Source: an uncultured Lachnospira sp.
Lineage (GTDB): Bacteria; Bacillota; Clostridia; Lachnospirales; Lachnospiraceae
Length of the DNA stretch: 48,311 nt
Reading direction: 5' to 3'
Assembly: GCA_944381165.1 (NCBI GenBank)
Contig: CALWKC010000023.1
Coordinates: 1-48,311, forward strand
The translations under genes were made by a program, and so were the position numbers. Under the pieces are notes generated by a model. It was not told the DNA's origin. It made no database searches and worked only from the letters and a program-made list of their open reading frames with translations. Below, one piece after another: positions 34,216 to 42,046 of this stretch (position 1 is the stretch's first letter; every line of letters starts with the position of its first letter).

Positions 34216-35244
34216 TTATACAAGCTCGGCTATTTCGTAGAGAAGACGTTCAGAATCATCCCAGCCAAGACATGGGTCAGTTATTGATTTGCCGTAGATG
34301 CCGTCGCCTACATTCTGACAGCCGGGCTCTATATAGCTCTCAATCATGACACCTTTAATTAATTTTTTCACATCAGAAGAGTGCTTCATGCTGTGAAGGA
34401 TTTCCTTAGTAATTCTTATCTGCTCCTGATATACTTTGCCTGAGTTACTGTGGTTTGCATCGACTACACAGGCAGGATTTTTTAAATCCTTAGCGTTGTA
34501 CATGTTTACAAGTCTGATTAAATCCTCGTAATGGTAATTAGGAATATTCTGTCCGTGTTTATTTACAGCGCCTCTCAGAATTGTGTGCGCGAGAGGATTT
34601 CCCGGAGTGGCAACTTCCCAGTTACGGTAAATAAATGTCTGTTTTGCCTGTGCGGCGATAACAGAGTTAAGCATTACCGAAAAATCTCCGCTTGTAGGAT
34701 TTTTCATTCCGGCAGGTACATCCATTCCGCTCACAGTAAGTCTGTGCTGCTGGTCCTCGACAGAGCGCGCACCGACTGCGACATATGAGAGAACATCTGC
34801 CAAAAACCAGTAATTTTCCGGATACAGCATCTCATCGGCAGGCATGAGCTCAGTCTCCTCCATAACGCGTATGTGCATTTTGCGGATTGCAATAAGGCCT
34901 GCAAGCAAATCAGGCTTTTTTTCCGGGTCAGGCTGGTGGAGCATTCCCTTGTAACCGGTTCCGGTAGTTCGAGGCTTGTTGGTATATACGCGGGGAATGA
35001 TAATCACTTTATCCTTGATTTTCTCCTGGACTTTTTTCAGGCGCAGAGTATAGTCGAGTACAGCGTCCTCGTTATCTGCCGAACATGGTCCTATTATTGC
35101 AAGAAATTTATCTGATTTTCCTGTTATTACGTCTGCTATCTCTTTATCGCGTTCAGCCTTTAACGCAGCAGTTTTTTCAGGCACAGGAAATTCTGCTTTG
35201 ATTTCCGTTGGAGTAGGAAGCTTTCTTATAAATTCAAAACTCAT
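34216..35244 (-). CDS. aroF: 3-deoxy-7-phosphoheptulonate synthase, AroFGH type
   Basis: DAHP synthase (342 residues) joins phosphoenolpyruvate and erythrose 4-phosphate, the first step of aromatic amino acid synthesis. Motifs typical of the type I-alpha class are AIIGPCSADNEDAVLDY, PRVYTNKPRTTGTGYKGM, VGARSVEDQQHR and VDANHSNSGK. GAGGTAAAA before ATG 35244 excludes the longer ORF to 35310. It stands alone on the minus strand between nudF/SpoIIM-like and deoB, with its own promoter (35361-35389). Confidence 0.96.
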   Translation of the reverse strand: MSFEFIRKLPTPTEIKAEFPVPEKTAALKAERDKEIADVITGKSDKFLAIIGPCSADNEDAVLDYTLRLKKVQEKIKDKVIIIPRVYTNKPRTTGTGYKGMLHQPDPEKKPDLLAGLIAIRKMHIRVMEETELMPADEMLYPENYWFLADVLSYVAVGARSVEDQQHRLTVSGMDVPAGMKNPTSGDFSVMLNSVIAAQAKQTFIYRNWEVATPGNPLAHTILRGAVNKHGQNIPNYHYEDLIRLVNMYNAKDLKNPACVVDANHSNSGKVYQEQIRITKEILHSMKHSSDVKKLIKGVMIESYIEPGCQNVGDGIYGKSITDPCLGWDDSERLLYEIAELV

Positions 35245-35360
35245 TTTTACCTCATTTCTGCGATATTTTCGCTTTTGCATTTTAAAATACATTGAAGCGC
35301 CGGAATTCACAGCAGTTTCAAAGTCTTAGATTTAATGCATAAAAAATATATAGCTTTCAG

Positions 35361-35389
35361 ATTATAATATAAACAGCGCCAAAAGTAAA
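35361..35389 (-). promoter_or_regulatory. Predicted promoter of aroF
   Basis: On the minus strand TTTACT (35389-35384), 17 bases, then TATAAT (35366-35361). Confidence 0.55.
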
Positions 35390-35464
35390 CCCGCGCATGT
35401 AAACATTGAGGGGAAACCCTGAGTATATGACAGCAATGTATATTTGCTCACTGTAAATATTCGC

Positions 35465-35493
35465 TTGTTATGGAAACAAAAAGATTGTAATAT
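35465..35493 (+). promoter_or_regulatory. Predicted promoter of deoB
   Basis: TTGTTA (35465-35470), 17 bases, then TAATAT (35488-35493), 35 bases before the deoB start. Confidence 0.55.
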
Positions 35494-35527
35494 AAGCTTA
35501 TAGAAAAGTCGAATCATGGAGGCAGAA

Positions 35528-36706
35528 ATGGGAAAAATCAACAGAGTTATTTGGATTGTACTTGGCAGCGTTGGTGTGGGCGAGCTTCCGGACGCTGCGC
35601 GTTTCGGGGATGAGGGCAGCAATACGCTTTGCAATACAGCAAAGGCTGTCGGGGCTATTCATATGCCTAATTTAATTAAGCTGGGGATGGGAAATATTGA
35701 CGGTGTACACGGCATCGGAAAGTGTGATGAGCCGGAAGGCTGTTACGGGAGACTGGCGGAGATTTCAAACGGTAAAGACACAACGATAGGGCACTGGGAA
35801 ATGACCGGGATTTATACACCTCAGCCGTTTCCTGTATATCCGGACGGGTTTTCTGATGAGATAATTGATGATTTTATTTTGAGGACAGGTGTTCCCGGAG
35901 TTCTTGCAAATATACCGGCATCAGGGACTGAAATTATCGCAGAGCTCGGAGATGAGCATGTCAGAACGGGAAAGCCGATAATTTATACGTCGGCAGATTC
36001 GGTGTTTCAGGTGGCGGCTCATGAGGAGGTTATCCCTGTCAACAGGCTGTATGAGATGTGTGAGACAGCGAGGGAGCTTCTCACAGGAAAAAACGCTGTC
36101 GCAAGAGTGATTGCTAGACCGTTTACAGGTAAGAGCGGAGCTTATGTGAGAACTGCAAACAGGCGAGATTTTTCGCTCAAGCCTTCCTCAGAAAATATTT
36201 TGTGCTATGTAAAAGAGGCAGGCATGGATGTGGTGGGCGTCGGAAAGATTGAGGACATTTTTGCGGGAGTGGGAATTACCGAGGCTGTTCACACGAAAAA
36301 TAACCAGCACGGTATTGATGTCACGCTTGAATATATGAAAAAGCCTGTTAAGGGCATAATTTATACTAATCTTGTTGAGTTTGACTCGATGTGGGGACAT
36401 CGGAACGACTTTAAAGGCTACGCAAAGGGGCTGGAAGAATTTGACGCAAGGCTTCCCGAAATTATGTCGTCTCTTAATGAGGATGACTGTCTCATAATAA
36501 CTGCTGACCACGGATGTGACCCAACAACTCCAAGCACGGACCATTCAAGGGAATATGTTCCGCTTATTATGTATGGAAGACATTTAAGGAGCGGTGTGAA
36601 TCTGGCAACAGGAAAAACATTTGCAGATATAGCGGCTACAATAGCAGATATGCTTGAGGTAAAGCAGGTGTCTGTGGGAACAAGCAGGTTAAAAGAAATA
36701 ATATAA
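35528..36706 (+). CDS. deoB: Phosphopentomutase with an altered metal-ligand position
   Basis: The 392-residue enzyme interconverts ribose or deoxyribose 1- and 5-phosphates. Most active-site residues occur at the numbers known from the Bacillus cereus enzyme: Thr85 (phospho-acceptor), Asp286, His291, Asp327, His328 and His339. The exception is residue 13: the usual [12 protein letters not shown] reads [12 protein letters not shown], so a manganese-ligand Asp is Gly (codon GGC at 35564-35566; one A-to-G change from GAC). Length is normal and the frame is intact. GGAGG before ATG 35528 sets the start. It precedes pdp, a partner in nucleoside catabolism. Activity may be reduced or altered. Confidence 0.93.
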   Translation: MGKINRVIWIVLGSVGVGELPDAARFGDEGSNTLCNTAKAVGAIHMPNLIKLGMGNIDGVHGIGKCDEPEGCYGRLAEISNGKDTTIGHWEMTGIYTPQPFPVYPDGFSDEIIDDFILRTGVPGVLANIPASGTEIIAELGDEHVRTGKPIIYTSADSVFQVAAHEEVIPVNRLYEMCETARELLTGKNAVARVIARPFTGKSGAYVRTANRRDFSLKPSSENILCYVKEAGMDVVGVGKIEDIFAGVGITEAVHTKNNQHGIDVTLEYMKKPVKGIIYTNLVEFDSMWGHRNDFKGYAKGLEEFDARLPEIMSSLNEDDCLIITADHGCDPTTPSTDHSREYVPLIMYGRHLRSGVNLATGKTFADIAATIADMLEVKQVSVGTSRLKEII

Positions 36707-36715
36707 ATAAAACTG

Positions 36716-36813
36716 GCTATTTGTTTCTGAGCGAAAACAAATAGCTCTGATGGCAGATGAGAAACCGCCTGCGCGGATTTCTCATCGCCTCTTCGCGACA
36801 AGTCGCTCAGAAA
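36716..36813 (+). repeat. Nested palindromic element between deoB and pdp
   Basis: Three pairings are visible: GCTATTTGTTT / AAACAAATAGC (36716-36726 with 36735-36745); TTTCTGAGCGA / TCGCTCAGAAA (36724-36734 with 36803-36813); and GATGAGAAACCGC / GCGGATTTCTCATC (36756-36768 with 36773-36786, one bulge). The loop of the first hairpin is complementary to 36803-36810, so a pseudoknot is possible. It ends 11 bases before the pdp start codon. Confidence 0.75.
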
Positions 36814-36824
36814 TGAGGATTATT

Positions 36825-38144
36825 ATGGCGATGAGAATGTATGATTTGATTTTAAAAAAGAGAAATGGGGGAAGTCTCTCTAAAGAAGAGATAGAGTATT
36901 TTGTAAACGGATATACACGCGGTGAAATTCCTGATTATCAGGTATCGGCGCTGATGATGGCGATTTATTTTCAGAAGATGACAGATGAGGAGACGCTTGA
37001 TTTGACACTGGCTATGGCAGACAGCGGAGATAAACTTGATTTGTCTGAAATAAAAGGTATTAAAGCTGATAAACACAGTACGGGAGGCGTAGGGGACAAG
37101 ACTTCTCTTGTGCTGGCGCCTATGATTGCGGCTCTTGGCCTGAAAATGGCAAAGATGAGCGGAAGGGGGCTTGGACATACAGGCGGTACTATCGATAAGC
37201 TTGAGAGCTTTCCTGGTTTTAGGACGGCTCTGTCTGAAGATGAATTTATAAGAAATGTATCTGAAGTCGGTATGGCTATCACCGGGCAGACAGGCAATCT
37301 GGCTCCTGCTGATAAAAAGATGTATGCTCTCAGGGATGTCACAGCGACAGTTGACAATATCTCGCTTATAGCCAGCAGTATTATGAGTAAAAAGCTGGCA
37401 GCAGGCGCGGATGTGATTGTGCTTGATGTAAAGACGGGAAGCGGAGCGTTTATGAAAGAGGAAAAGGATGCTTTCAGGCTTGCGGAGGAAATGGTGCAGA
37501 TTGGAACAGGCGCAGGGAAAAAAACAGTTGCAGTAGTCTCCGATATGGACCAGCCTCTTGGATATGCCGTCGGAAATATACTTGAGGTGATTGAGGCTGT
37601 GGACACTCTTCGCGGAAAAGGTCCCAAAGATTTGTATGAGCTGTGCGAAGCTCTGGGAAGCTGTATTTTAACGGAAGCAGGCGCTGCATCTGACAGAATG
37701 ACGGCGGAAAAAATGCTCAGAGAGGTTATTTCAAGCGGTGCCGCGCTGGAGAAATTTGCTGAATTTATCAGGGCGCAGGGAGGAGACGACGCGTTTGTTT
37801 ACGAGCCTGAAAAGCTGCTTCAGGTAAAAGAGATACATGATGTCAGGTCGGAAAAAAGCGGATATGTATTTCGTATACTGTCTGATGAGATAGGAACTGC
37901 CTCAATGCTTCTCGGAGGCGGCAGACAGACTAAGGACAGCGTGATTGATCTGTCAGTCGGTATTGTTTTGAAAAAGAAGGTGGGAGATTATGTCGAGGCA
38001 GGGGAGAGTCTTGCTGTCATATATTCCAATTCCGGCGAAAAGACAAAGGAGGCAGAGGAGCGCATCCTGGCTTCAATAAGCATCTCAGATACAAAGCCGC
38101 CCGTGCGTCCTTTTATAAAGGGAATTGTTGCCGCTCACAAATAA
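36825..38144 (+). CDS. pdp: Pyrimidine-nucleoside phosphorylase
   Basis: The 439-residue enzyme cleaves uridine and thymidine-type nucleosides with phosphate. The family signature KADKHSTGGVGDKTSLVLAP is split across phosphate- and potassium-binding residues near 80-100; SGRGLGHTGGTIDKLES and VLDVKTGSGAF follow. The C-terminal alpha/beta domain is complete. GAGGA a few bases before ATG 36825 sets the start; codons upstream in the longer frame from 36750 are the palindromic element. With deoB it forms a salvage route feeding pentose phosphates. The last 10 bases overlap truA tail to tail. Confidence 0.95.
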   Translation: MAMRMYDLILKKRNGGSLSKEEIEYFVNGYTRGEIPDYQVSALMMAIYFQKMTDEETLDLTLAMADSGDKLDLSEIKGIKADKHSTGGVGDKTSLVLAPMIAALGLKMAKMSGRGLGHTGGTIDKLESFPGFRTALSEDEFIRNVSEVGMAITGQTGNLAPADKKMYALRDVTATVDNISLIASSIMSKKLAAGADVIVLDVKTGSGAFMKEEKDAFRLAEEMVQIGTGAGKKTVAVVSDMDQPLGYAVGNILEVIEAVDTLRGKGPKDLYELCEALGSCILTEAGAASDRMTAEKMLREVISSGAALEKFAEFIRAQGGDDAFVYEPEKLLQVKEIHDVRSEKSGYVFRILSDEIGTASMLLGGGRQTKDSVIDLSVGIVLKKKVGDYVEAGESLAVIYSNSGEKTKEAEERILASISISDTKPPVRPFIKGIVAAHK

Positions 38145-38941
38145 GGCGGATATTCAACGCTGCAAAGAAAAAGAGCGTTTGACGGAAGAGTAGCGCCTGC
38201 GTTGCTTCGTGTTCTGCTTTTAAGTGCAGACGATACCTGTTCAGGCGTGAGTTTCCCGTAACCTGTCTCCAGCAGTGTGCCCGAAAGAATTCTTACCATG
38301 TTATATAGAAATCCGTTTCCTGTAAACTGCATTTTCAGATATTTACAGCCGGAGGAAAGGGTTTTTGTATCAATGCTTATGTCCATAACCGTGCGGACGT
38401 GTGATTTTTCGGTTTTGTCTGTCGTAAACGCCGAAAAGTCATGCGTGCCGCATAATATTTTGGCGGCGTCAAGCATTTTTTTAATATCTGGCTCTTCAGC
38501 GCTGTTTTCAGCCAGAGAGACAGGAGGCAAATACGGATTGTAAAGGTATTTTGCCAAAAATACGTCGGGCTTTTCGGACAGGCTTACAAAATAGGCGTAA
38601 GTCTTAGAAACGGCGCTTTTTCGGCTGTGAAATTTTTCAGGTACCTCTCGCACGGAGGTGATTCTTATGGTTTCAGGAAGCGCGGAGTTTATTTCGGAGA
38701 GAAAATTTTTGCTTTTTATTTGTTTTTTGCAGAAAAAATCAGCCGTCTGCGCCAATGCATGGACGCCGGCGTCAGTTCGTCCGCTTCCGCAAATTCTGAC
38801 GGGCTCTCCGAATATCCCGGCAAGGGCAAGCTCAATATTATCCTGTATCGTATTTGGTTTTAAGCATACATGGCGTCCCTGTGTCTGCCAGCCTGACCAT
38901 GAGGAGCCGTCATATGAAATTGTAATCATATAGTGATACAT
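38135..38941 (-). CDS. truA: tRNA pseudouridine(38-40) synthase TruA
   Basis: The 268-residue enzyme forms pseudouridine in the tRNA anticodon arm. The N-terminal ITISYDGSSWSGWQTQGR, the catalytic Asp in GRTDAGVHALAQ, and FLYNMVRILSGTLLETG are diagnostic. AGGAAAC upstream supports ATG 38941; a second ATG four codons later is possible. It diverges from kduI and its 3' end overlaps pdp by 10 bases. Confidence 0.95.
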   Translation of the reverse strand: MYHYMITISYDGSSWSGWQTQGRHVCLKPNTIQDNIELALAGIFGEPVRICGSGRTDAGVHALAQTADFFCKKQIKSKNFLSEINSALPETIRITSVREVPEKFHSRKSAVSKTYAYFVSLSEKPDVFLAKYLYNPYLPPVSLAENSAEEPDIKKMLDAAKILCGTHDFSAFTTDKTEKSHVRTVMDISIDTKTLSSGCKYLKMQFTGNGFLYNMVRILSGTLLETGYGKLTPEQVSSALKSRTRSNAGATLPSNALFLCSVEYPPYL

Positions 38942-39043
38942 ATTTTTTGTTTCCTGTCATAAAGAATATTGTTTGTTTGATAGAGTGCTGTAATTGTTAT
39001 AATAGTGTTATTTGTGCGGCGGTGTCAATAAAAGGATTGTGTA

Positions 39044-39072
39044 TTGTAATTTTTTTTAAAATGTGCTAACAT
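39044..39072 (+). promoter_or_regulatory. Predicted extended -10 promoter of kduI
   Basis: TTGTAA (39044-39049), 17 bases, then TAACAT (39067-39072) preceded by TGC, an extended -10. Confidence 0.5.
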
Positions 39073-39106
39073 ATTAAACAATGAATTTATTTAAAGGAGA
39101 ATTGTT

Positions 39107-39949
39107 ATGGAAGTTAGACCGGGAGCAAATCCAGCAGACGTAAAGAATTATGATACAGACAGATTAAGACATGATTTTCTTGTACAGAATCTTTTTGTTG
39201 CTGATGAAATCAAGACTGTATACAGCCAGATTGACAGAATTATTGTAGGTGCAGCTACACCTGCCGCTAAGACGCTTACACTTGAGGCGGGGGCAGAGCT
39301 TCGCGCACAGTATTTCCTTGAAAGACGAGAGATGGGAATTATTAATATCGGAGGAAACGGAACTGTGACCGTTGACGGAAAAGAGTACAAGTTTAAGTAT
39401 AAAGACGGAATGTATATCGGAATGGGCGCAAAGGAGATTAAGTTCTCAAGCGATGATGCATCTGATCCGGCAAAGTTTTATTTCAACAGCGCTCCTGCAC
39501 ACAAGACATATCCTACTGTGTTTATCGATCCTGAAAAGGACATTCTTCCTGAGAATAAGAAAGAACTGGGATGCCTTGAGAGCGCAAATCACAGAACAAT
39601 CAACAAATACATACTTCCTGGACAAGTTGAGTCATGTCAGCTTGAAATGGGTATGACATGTCTTGAGCCGGGCAGTGTCTGGAACACGATGCCTTGTCAT
39701 ACACATGACAGAAGAATGGAAGTTTATCTTTATTTTGAAGTGCCTGAGGATGCAGTTGTTTTCCATTACATGGGTGAGCCGACAGAGACCCGTCACATAG
39801 TTATGAGGAATGAGGAGGCGGTTATATCGCCAAGCTGGTCTATTCACTCAGCTTCCGCAACTCATGCATATACATTTATCTGGGGAATGGTTGGAGAAAA
39901 TCAGGACTTCGACGATATGGATGATGTCGACATGAAGGATTTGAGATAA
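39107..39949 (+). CDS. kduI: 5-keto-4-deoxyuronate isomerase
   Basis: KduI (280 residues) converts 5-keto-4-deoxyuronate, the product of unsaturated galacturonate from pectin, to 2,5-diketo-3-deoxygluconate. The cupin metal site is visible as H-x-H-x4-E in [14 protein letters not shown] (about residues 198-205) plus a later His near 247. Length equals the Escherichia coli enzyme. AAAGGAGA precedes the ATG. kduD follows 124 bases later and performs the next step. Confidence 0.97.
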   Translation: MEVRPGANPADVKNYDTDRLRHDFLVQNLFVADEIKTVYSQIDRIIVGAATPAAKTLTLEAGAELRAQYFLERREMGIINIGGNGTVTVDGKEYKFKYKDGMYIGMGAKEIKFSSDDASDPAKFYFNSAPAHKTYPTVFIDPEKDILPENKKELGCLESANHRTINKYILPGQVESCQLEMGMTCLEPGSVWNTMPCHTHDRRMEVYLYFEVPEDAVVFHYMGEPTETRHIVMRNEEAVISPSWSIHSASATHAYTFIWGMVGENQDFDDMDDVDMKDLR

Positions 39950-40073
39950 TTTGCTTTGACGGTTATCTGGAATTTCCAAAGTATACGGAGTGATTTGGAT
40001 ACTCGAAAAAATAAGAAATGACACCTTAAGAGGGTTTCATTTATAAAAAATATTATAGAAAAGGAGAATGAAA

Positions 40074-40871
40074 ATGTCAGTAAATTTTTCACTTGAGGGA
40101 AAAACAGCATTAGTTACCGGTGCTTCTTACGGTATTGGTTTCGCTATTGCATCAGGCATGGCTAAGGCTGGTGCAACAATCGTATTTAACGATATTAAGC
40201 AGGAGTTAGTAGATAAGGGTATTGCTGCATATAAGGAGGCAGGCATTGATGCTCACGGTTATGTTTGCGACGTAACAGATGAGAATGCTGTCAATGAGAT
40301 GGTAGCTAAGATTGCAAAGGAAGTTGCTCCTATTGATATTCTTGTAAACAACGCAGGTATCATTAAGAGAATTCCAATGTGCGATATGACTGCAGCAGAG
40401 TTCAGACAGGTTATCGATGTTGACCTTAACGCTCCGTTTATCGTATCTAAGGCTGTTATCCCTTCAATGATTGAAAGAGGTCACGGCAAGATTATCAACA
40501 TCTGTTCAATGATGTCAGAGTTAGGCCGTGAGACAGTTTCTGCATACGCAGCAGCTAAGGGTGGTCTTAAGATGCTCACAAGAAATATCTGCTCTGAGTA
40601 TGGTCAGTACAATATCCAGTGTAACGGTATCGGACCTGGCTACATCGAGACACCTCAGACAGCTCCTCTGAGAGAGATTCAGCCAGACGGCTCAAGACAT
40701 CCGTTTGACCAGTTTATCTGTGCTAAGACACCTGCAAACAGATGGTTAAAGCCGGAAGAGTTAGCTGGTCCTGCTGTATTCCTCGCTTCAGAGGCATCAG
40801 ACGCAGTAAACGGTCATATTCTTTACGTAGACGGCGGTATTCTTGCTTACATCGGCAAGCAGCCACAGTAA
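40074..40871 (+). CDS. kduD: 2-dehydro-3-deoxy-D-gluconate 5-dehydrogenase KduD (SDR family)
   Basis: KduD (265 residues) reduces 2,5-diketo-3-deoxygluconate to KDG in pectin catabolism. It has the SDR cofactor motif TGASYGIGFAIA, NNAG, the catalytic Ser in NICSMMSE and the Y-x3-K in SAYAAAKGG. AAGGAG seven bases before ATG 40074 is preferred to ATG 40068. Codon choice differs from neighbours, with many ATC, AAC, GGT and CCT codons, as expected for a highly expressed gene. A strong terminator follows. It could act on other sugar acids, but adjacency to kduI supports the name. Confidence 0.93.
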   Translation: MSVNFSLEGKTALVTGASYGIGFAIASGMAKAGATIVFNDIKQELVDKGIAAYKEAGIDAHGYVCDVTDENAVNEMVAKIAKEVAPIDILVNNAGIIKRIPMCDMTAAEFRQVIDVDLNAPFIVSKAVIPSMIERGHGKIINICSMMSELGRETVSAYAAAKGGLKMLTRNICSEYGQYNIQCNGIGPGYIETPQTAPLREIQPDGSRHPFDQFICAKTPANRWLKPEELAGPAVFLASEASDAVNGHILYVDGGILAYIGKQPQ

Positions 40872-40899
40872 TAGCCGGTTTATAAATCTGCTAAAAGAT

Positions 40900-40952
40900 A
40901 AAAGAGTCCCTGAAGATAAGCATAACGCTTATCACGGGAACTCTTTTTTTGT
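40900..40952 (+). terminator. Intrinsic terminator after kduD
   Basis: AAAGAGTCCC pairs with GGGAACTCTTT around an inner stem GATAAGC / GCTTATC, followed by seven T residues. Confidence 0.88.
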
Positions 40953-40957
40953 TGTGG

Positions 40958-40986
40958 TAGACAAAACAGCTGTGCTTTGATATACT
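40958..40986 (+). promoter_or_regulatory. Predicted promoter of the ABC exporter operon
   Basis: TAGACA (40958-40963), 17 bases, then TATACT (40981-40986). The large dyad at 40995-41040 starts near the predicted transcription start. Confidence 0.6.
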
Positions 40987-40994
40987 TCATTTTG

Positions 40995-41040
40995 GGTATA
41001 AAAGTATCCTTTATATTGTGTTCAAGGATAAAATTATACC
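40995..41040 (+). promoter_or_regulatory. Large dyad, candidate operator or leader hairpin of the ABC exporter
   Basis: Arms of 17 bases (40995-41011 and 41024-41040) are complementary except for three central positions: outer GGTATAA / TTATACC and inner TATCCTT / AAGGATA. The loop has 12 bases. It follows the predicted -10 element and lies 52 bases before the start codon. Confidence 0.6.
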
Positions 41041-41092
41041 ATGTATAAATGCATAAATAATGCGCAGAAGCAGCGCGGAATGTGAGGGCTAT

Positions 41093-42046
41093 ATGAAGTT
41101 AGAAGTAAGAAATATCACTAAGTCTTTTGGTGATAAGCAGGTGCTTCACGGAATTTCTTTTGAAGTATTAAGCGGCAGGGCGCTTGGACTTCTGGGAAGA
41201 AACGGAGCCGGTAAGACAACAACTATCAGAATTCTTATGGATGTGTTTCATGCAAATTCGGGAGAACTGTATCTCGACGGTGAAAAATTTAACCAGAGAA
41301 AGCATTTGATAGGGTATCTGCCGGAGGAAAGAGGATTATATCCTAAGAAAAAAGTTATAGACCAGATGGTTTATCTTGGAAGAATCAGAGGGATTTCAAA
41401 GTCGGAGGCGGTTGCTAATTCAAAGAAATGGCTTAAGCGGCTTGAAATTTCAGAATACGAGAATGCAAAGCTCGAAACTCTTTCGAAGGGTAATCAGCAG
41501 AAGGTTCAGCTGGCATCAACTCTGGTATGCAATCCTGAAATTGTAATACTCGATGAGCCTTTCAGCGGACTTGATCCGGTAAATTCAAGGATTTTACAGG
41601 ATGTAGTAAAGGAGCTTATAAGTGATAATAAATTAGTGATTTTCTCAAGTCATCAGATGAGCTATGTTGAGGAGTTTTGTGAAGATATTGTAATTATTAA
41701 TAAAGGCGATGTTGTTTTGGCGGGAGATTTGGAGAAAATCAAGCGCAAATTCGGAGAAAATCAGCTTGTTATATCGGCTGTAAATTATAATCTTGATGAG
41801 CTGGAGCAGCTTCTTAGAAATACTCTTTCTGATATTATAGAGATTACAGGAAAAACAAGGAATGAACTGATTGTGAGAAACATTGGAAATGTCACAAGAA
41901 AAGAGCTTCTTACCAGAATTATGTCTCAGAATATCGAAATAGAGCATTTTGAAACTTATAAGCCGTCCTTAAATGATATTTTTGTATCTCAGGTTGGAGA
42001 GGAGACAGAAGAAAAGGATGCGCAGAAGGAAGGTGCAAAGGCATGA
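41093..42046 (+). CDS. natA: ABC transporter ATP-binding protein, NatA type
   Basis: The 317-residue ATPase energises the permease encoded next. Walker A is GRNGAGKTT near residues 36-44, the signature LSKGNQQKVQLAS near 128-140, and Walker B IVILDEPFSG near 149. Its C-terminal extension of about 100 residues resembles NatA-like exporter ATPases (DUF4162 region). GAGGG before ATG 41093 fixes the start. The stop overlaps the permease ATG (ATGA). Substrate is unknown; sodium or a drug or peptide is possible. The nat symbol denotes type only. Confidence 0.88.
   Translation: MKLEVRNITKSFGDKQVLHGISFEVLSGRALGLLGRNGAGKTTTIRILMDVFHANSGELYLDGEKFNQRKHLIGYLPEERGLYPKKKVIDQMVYLGRIRGISKSEAVANSKKWLKRLEISEYENAKLETLSKGNQQKVQLASTLVCNPEIVILDEPFSGLDPVNSRILQDVVKELISDNKLVIFSSHQMSYVEEFCEDIVIINKGDVVLAGDLEKIKRKFGENQLVISAVNYNLDELEQLLRNTLSDIIEITGKTRNELIVRNIGNVTRKELLTRIMSQNIEIEHFETYKPSLNDIFVSQVGEETEEKDAQKEGAKA

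Noticed and set aside
36750-36824. N-terminal extension of pdp by 25 codons
   Set aside because: These codons lie in the palindromic element; the family-like start and ribosome site are at 36825.
39950-40073. Separate regulatory element between kduI and kduD
   Set aside because: A small palindrome (TGGAATTTCCA) is present but no convincing promoter spacing or terminator could be defined.
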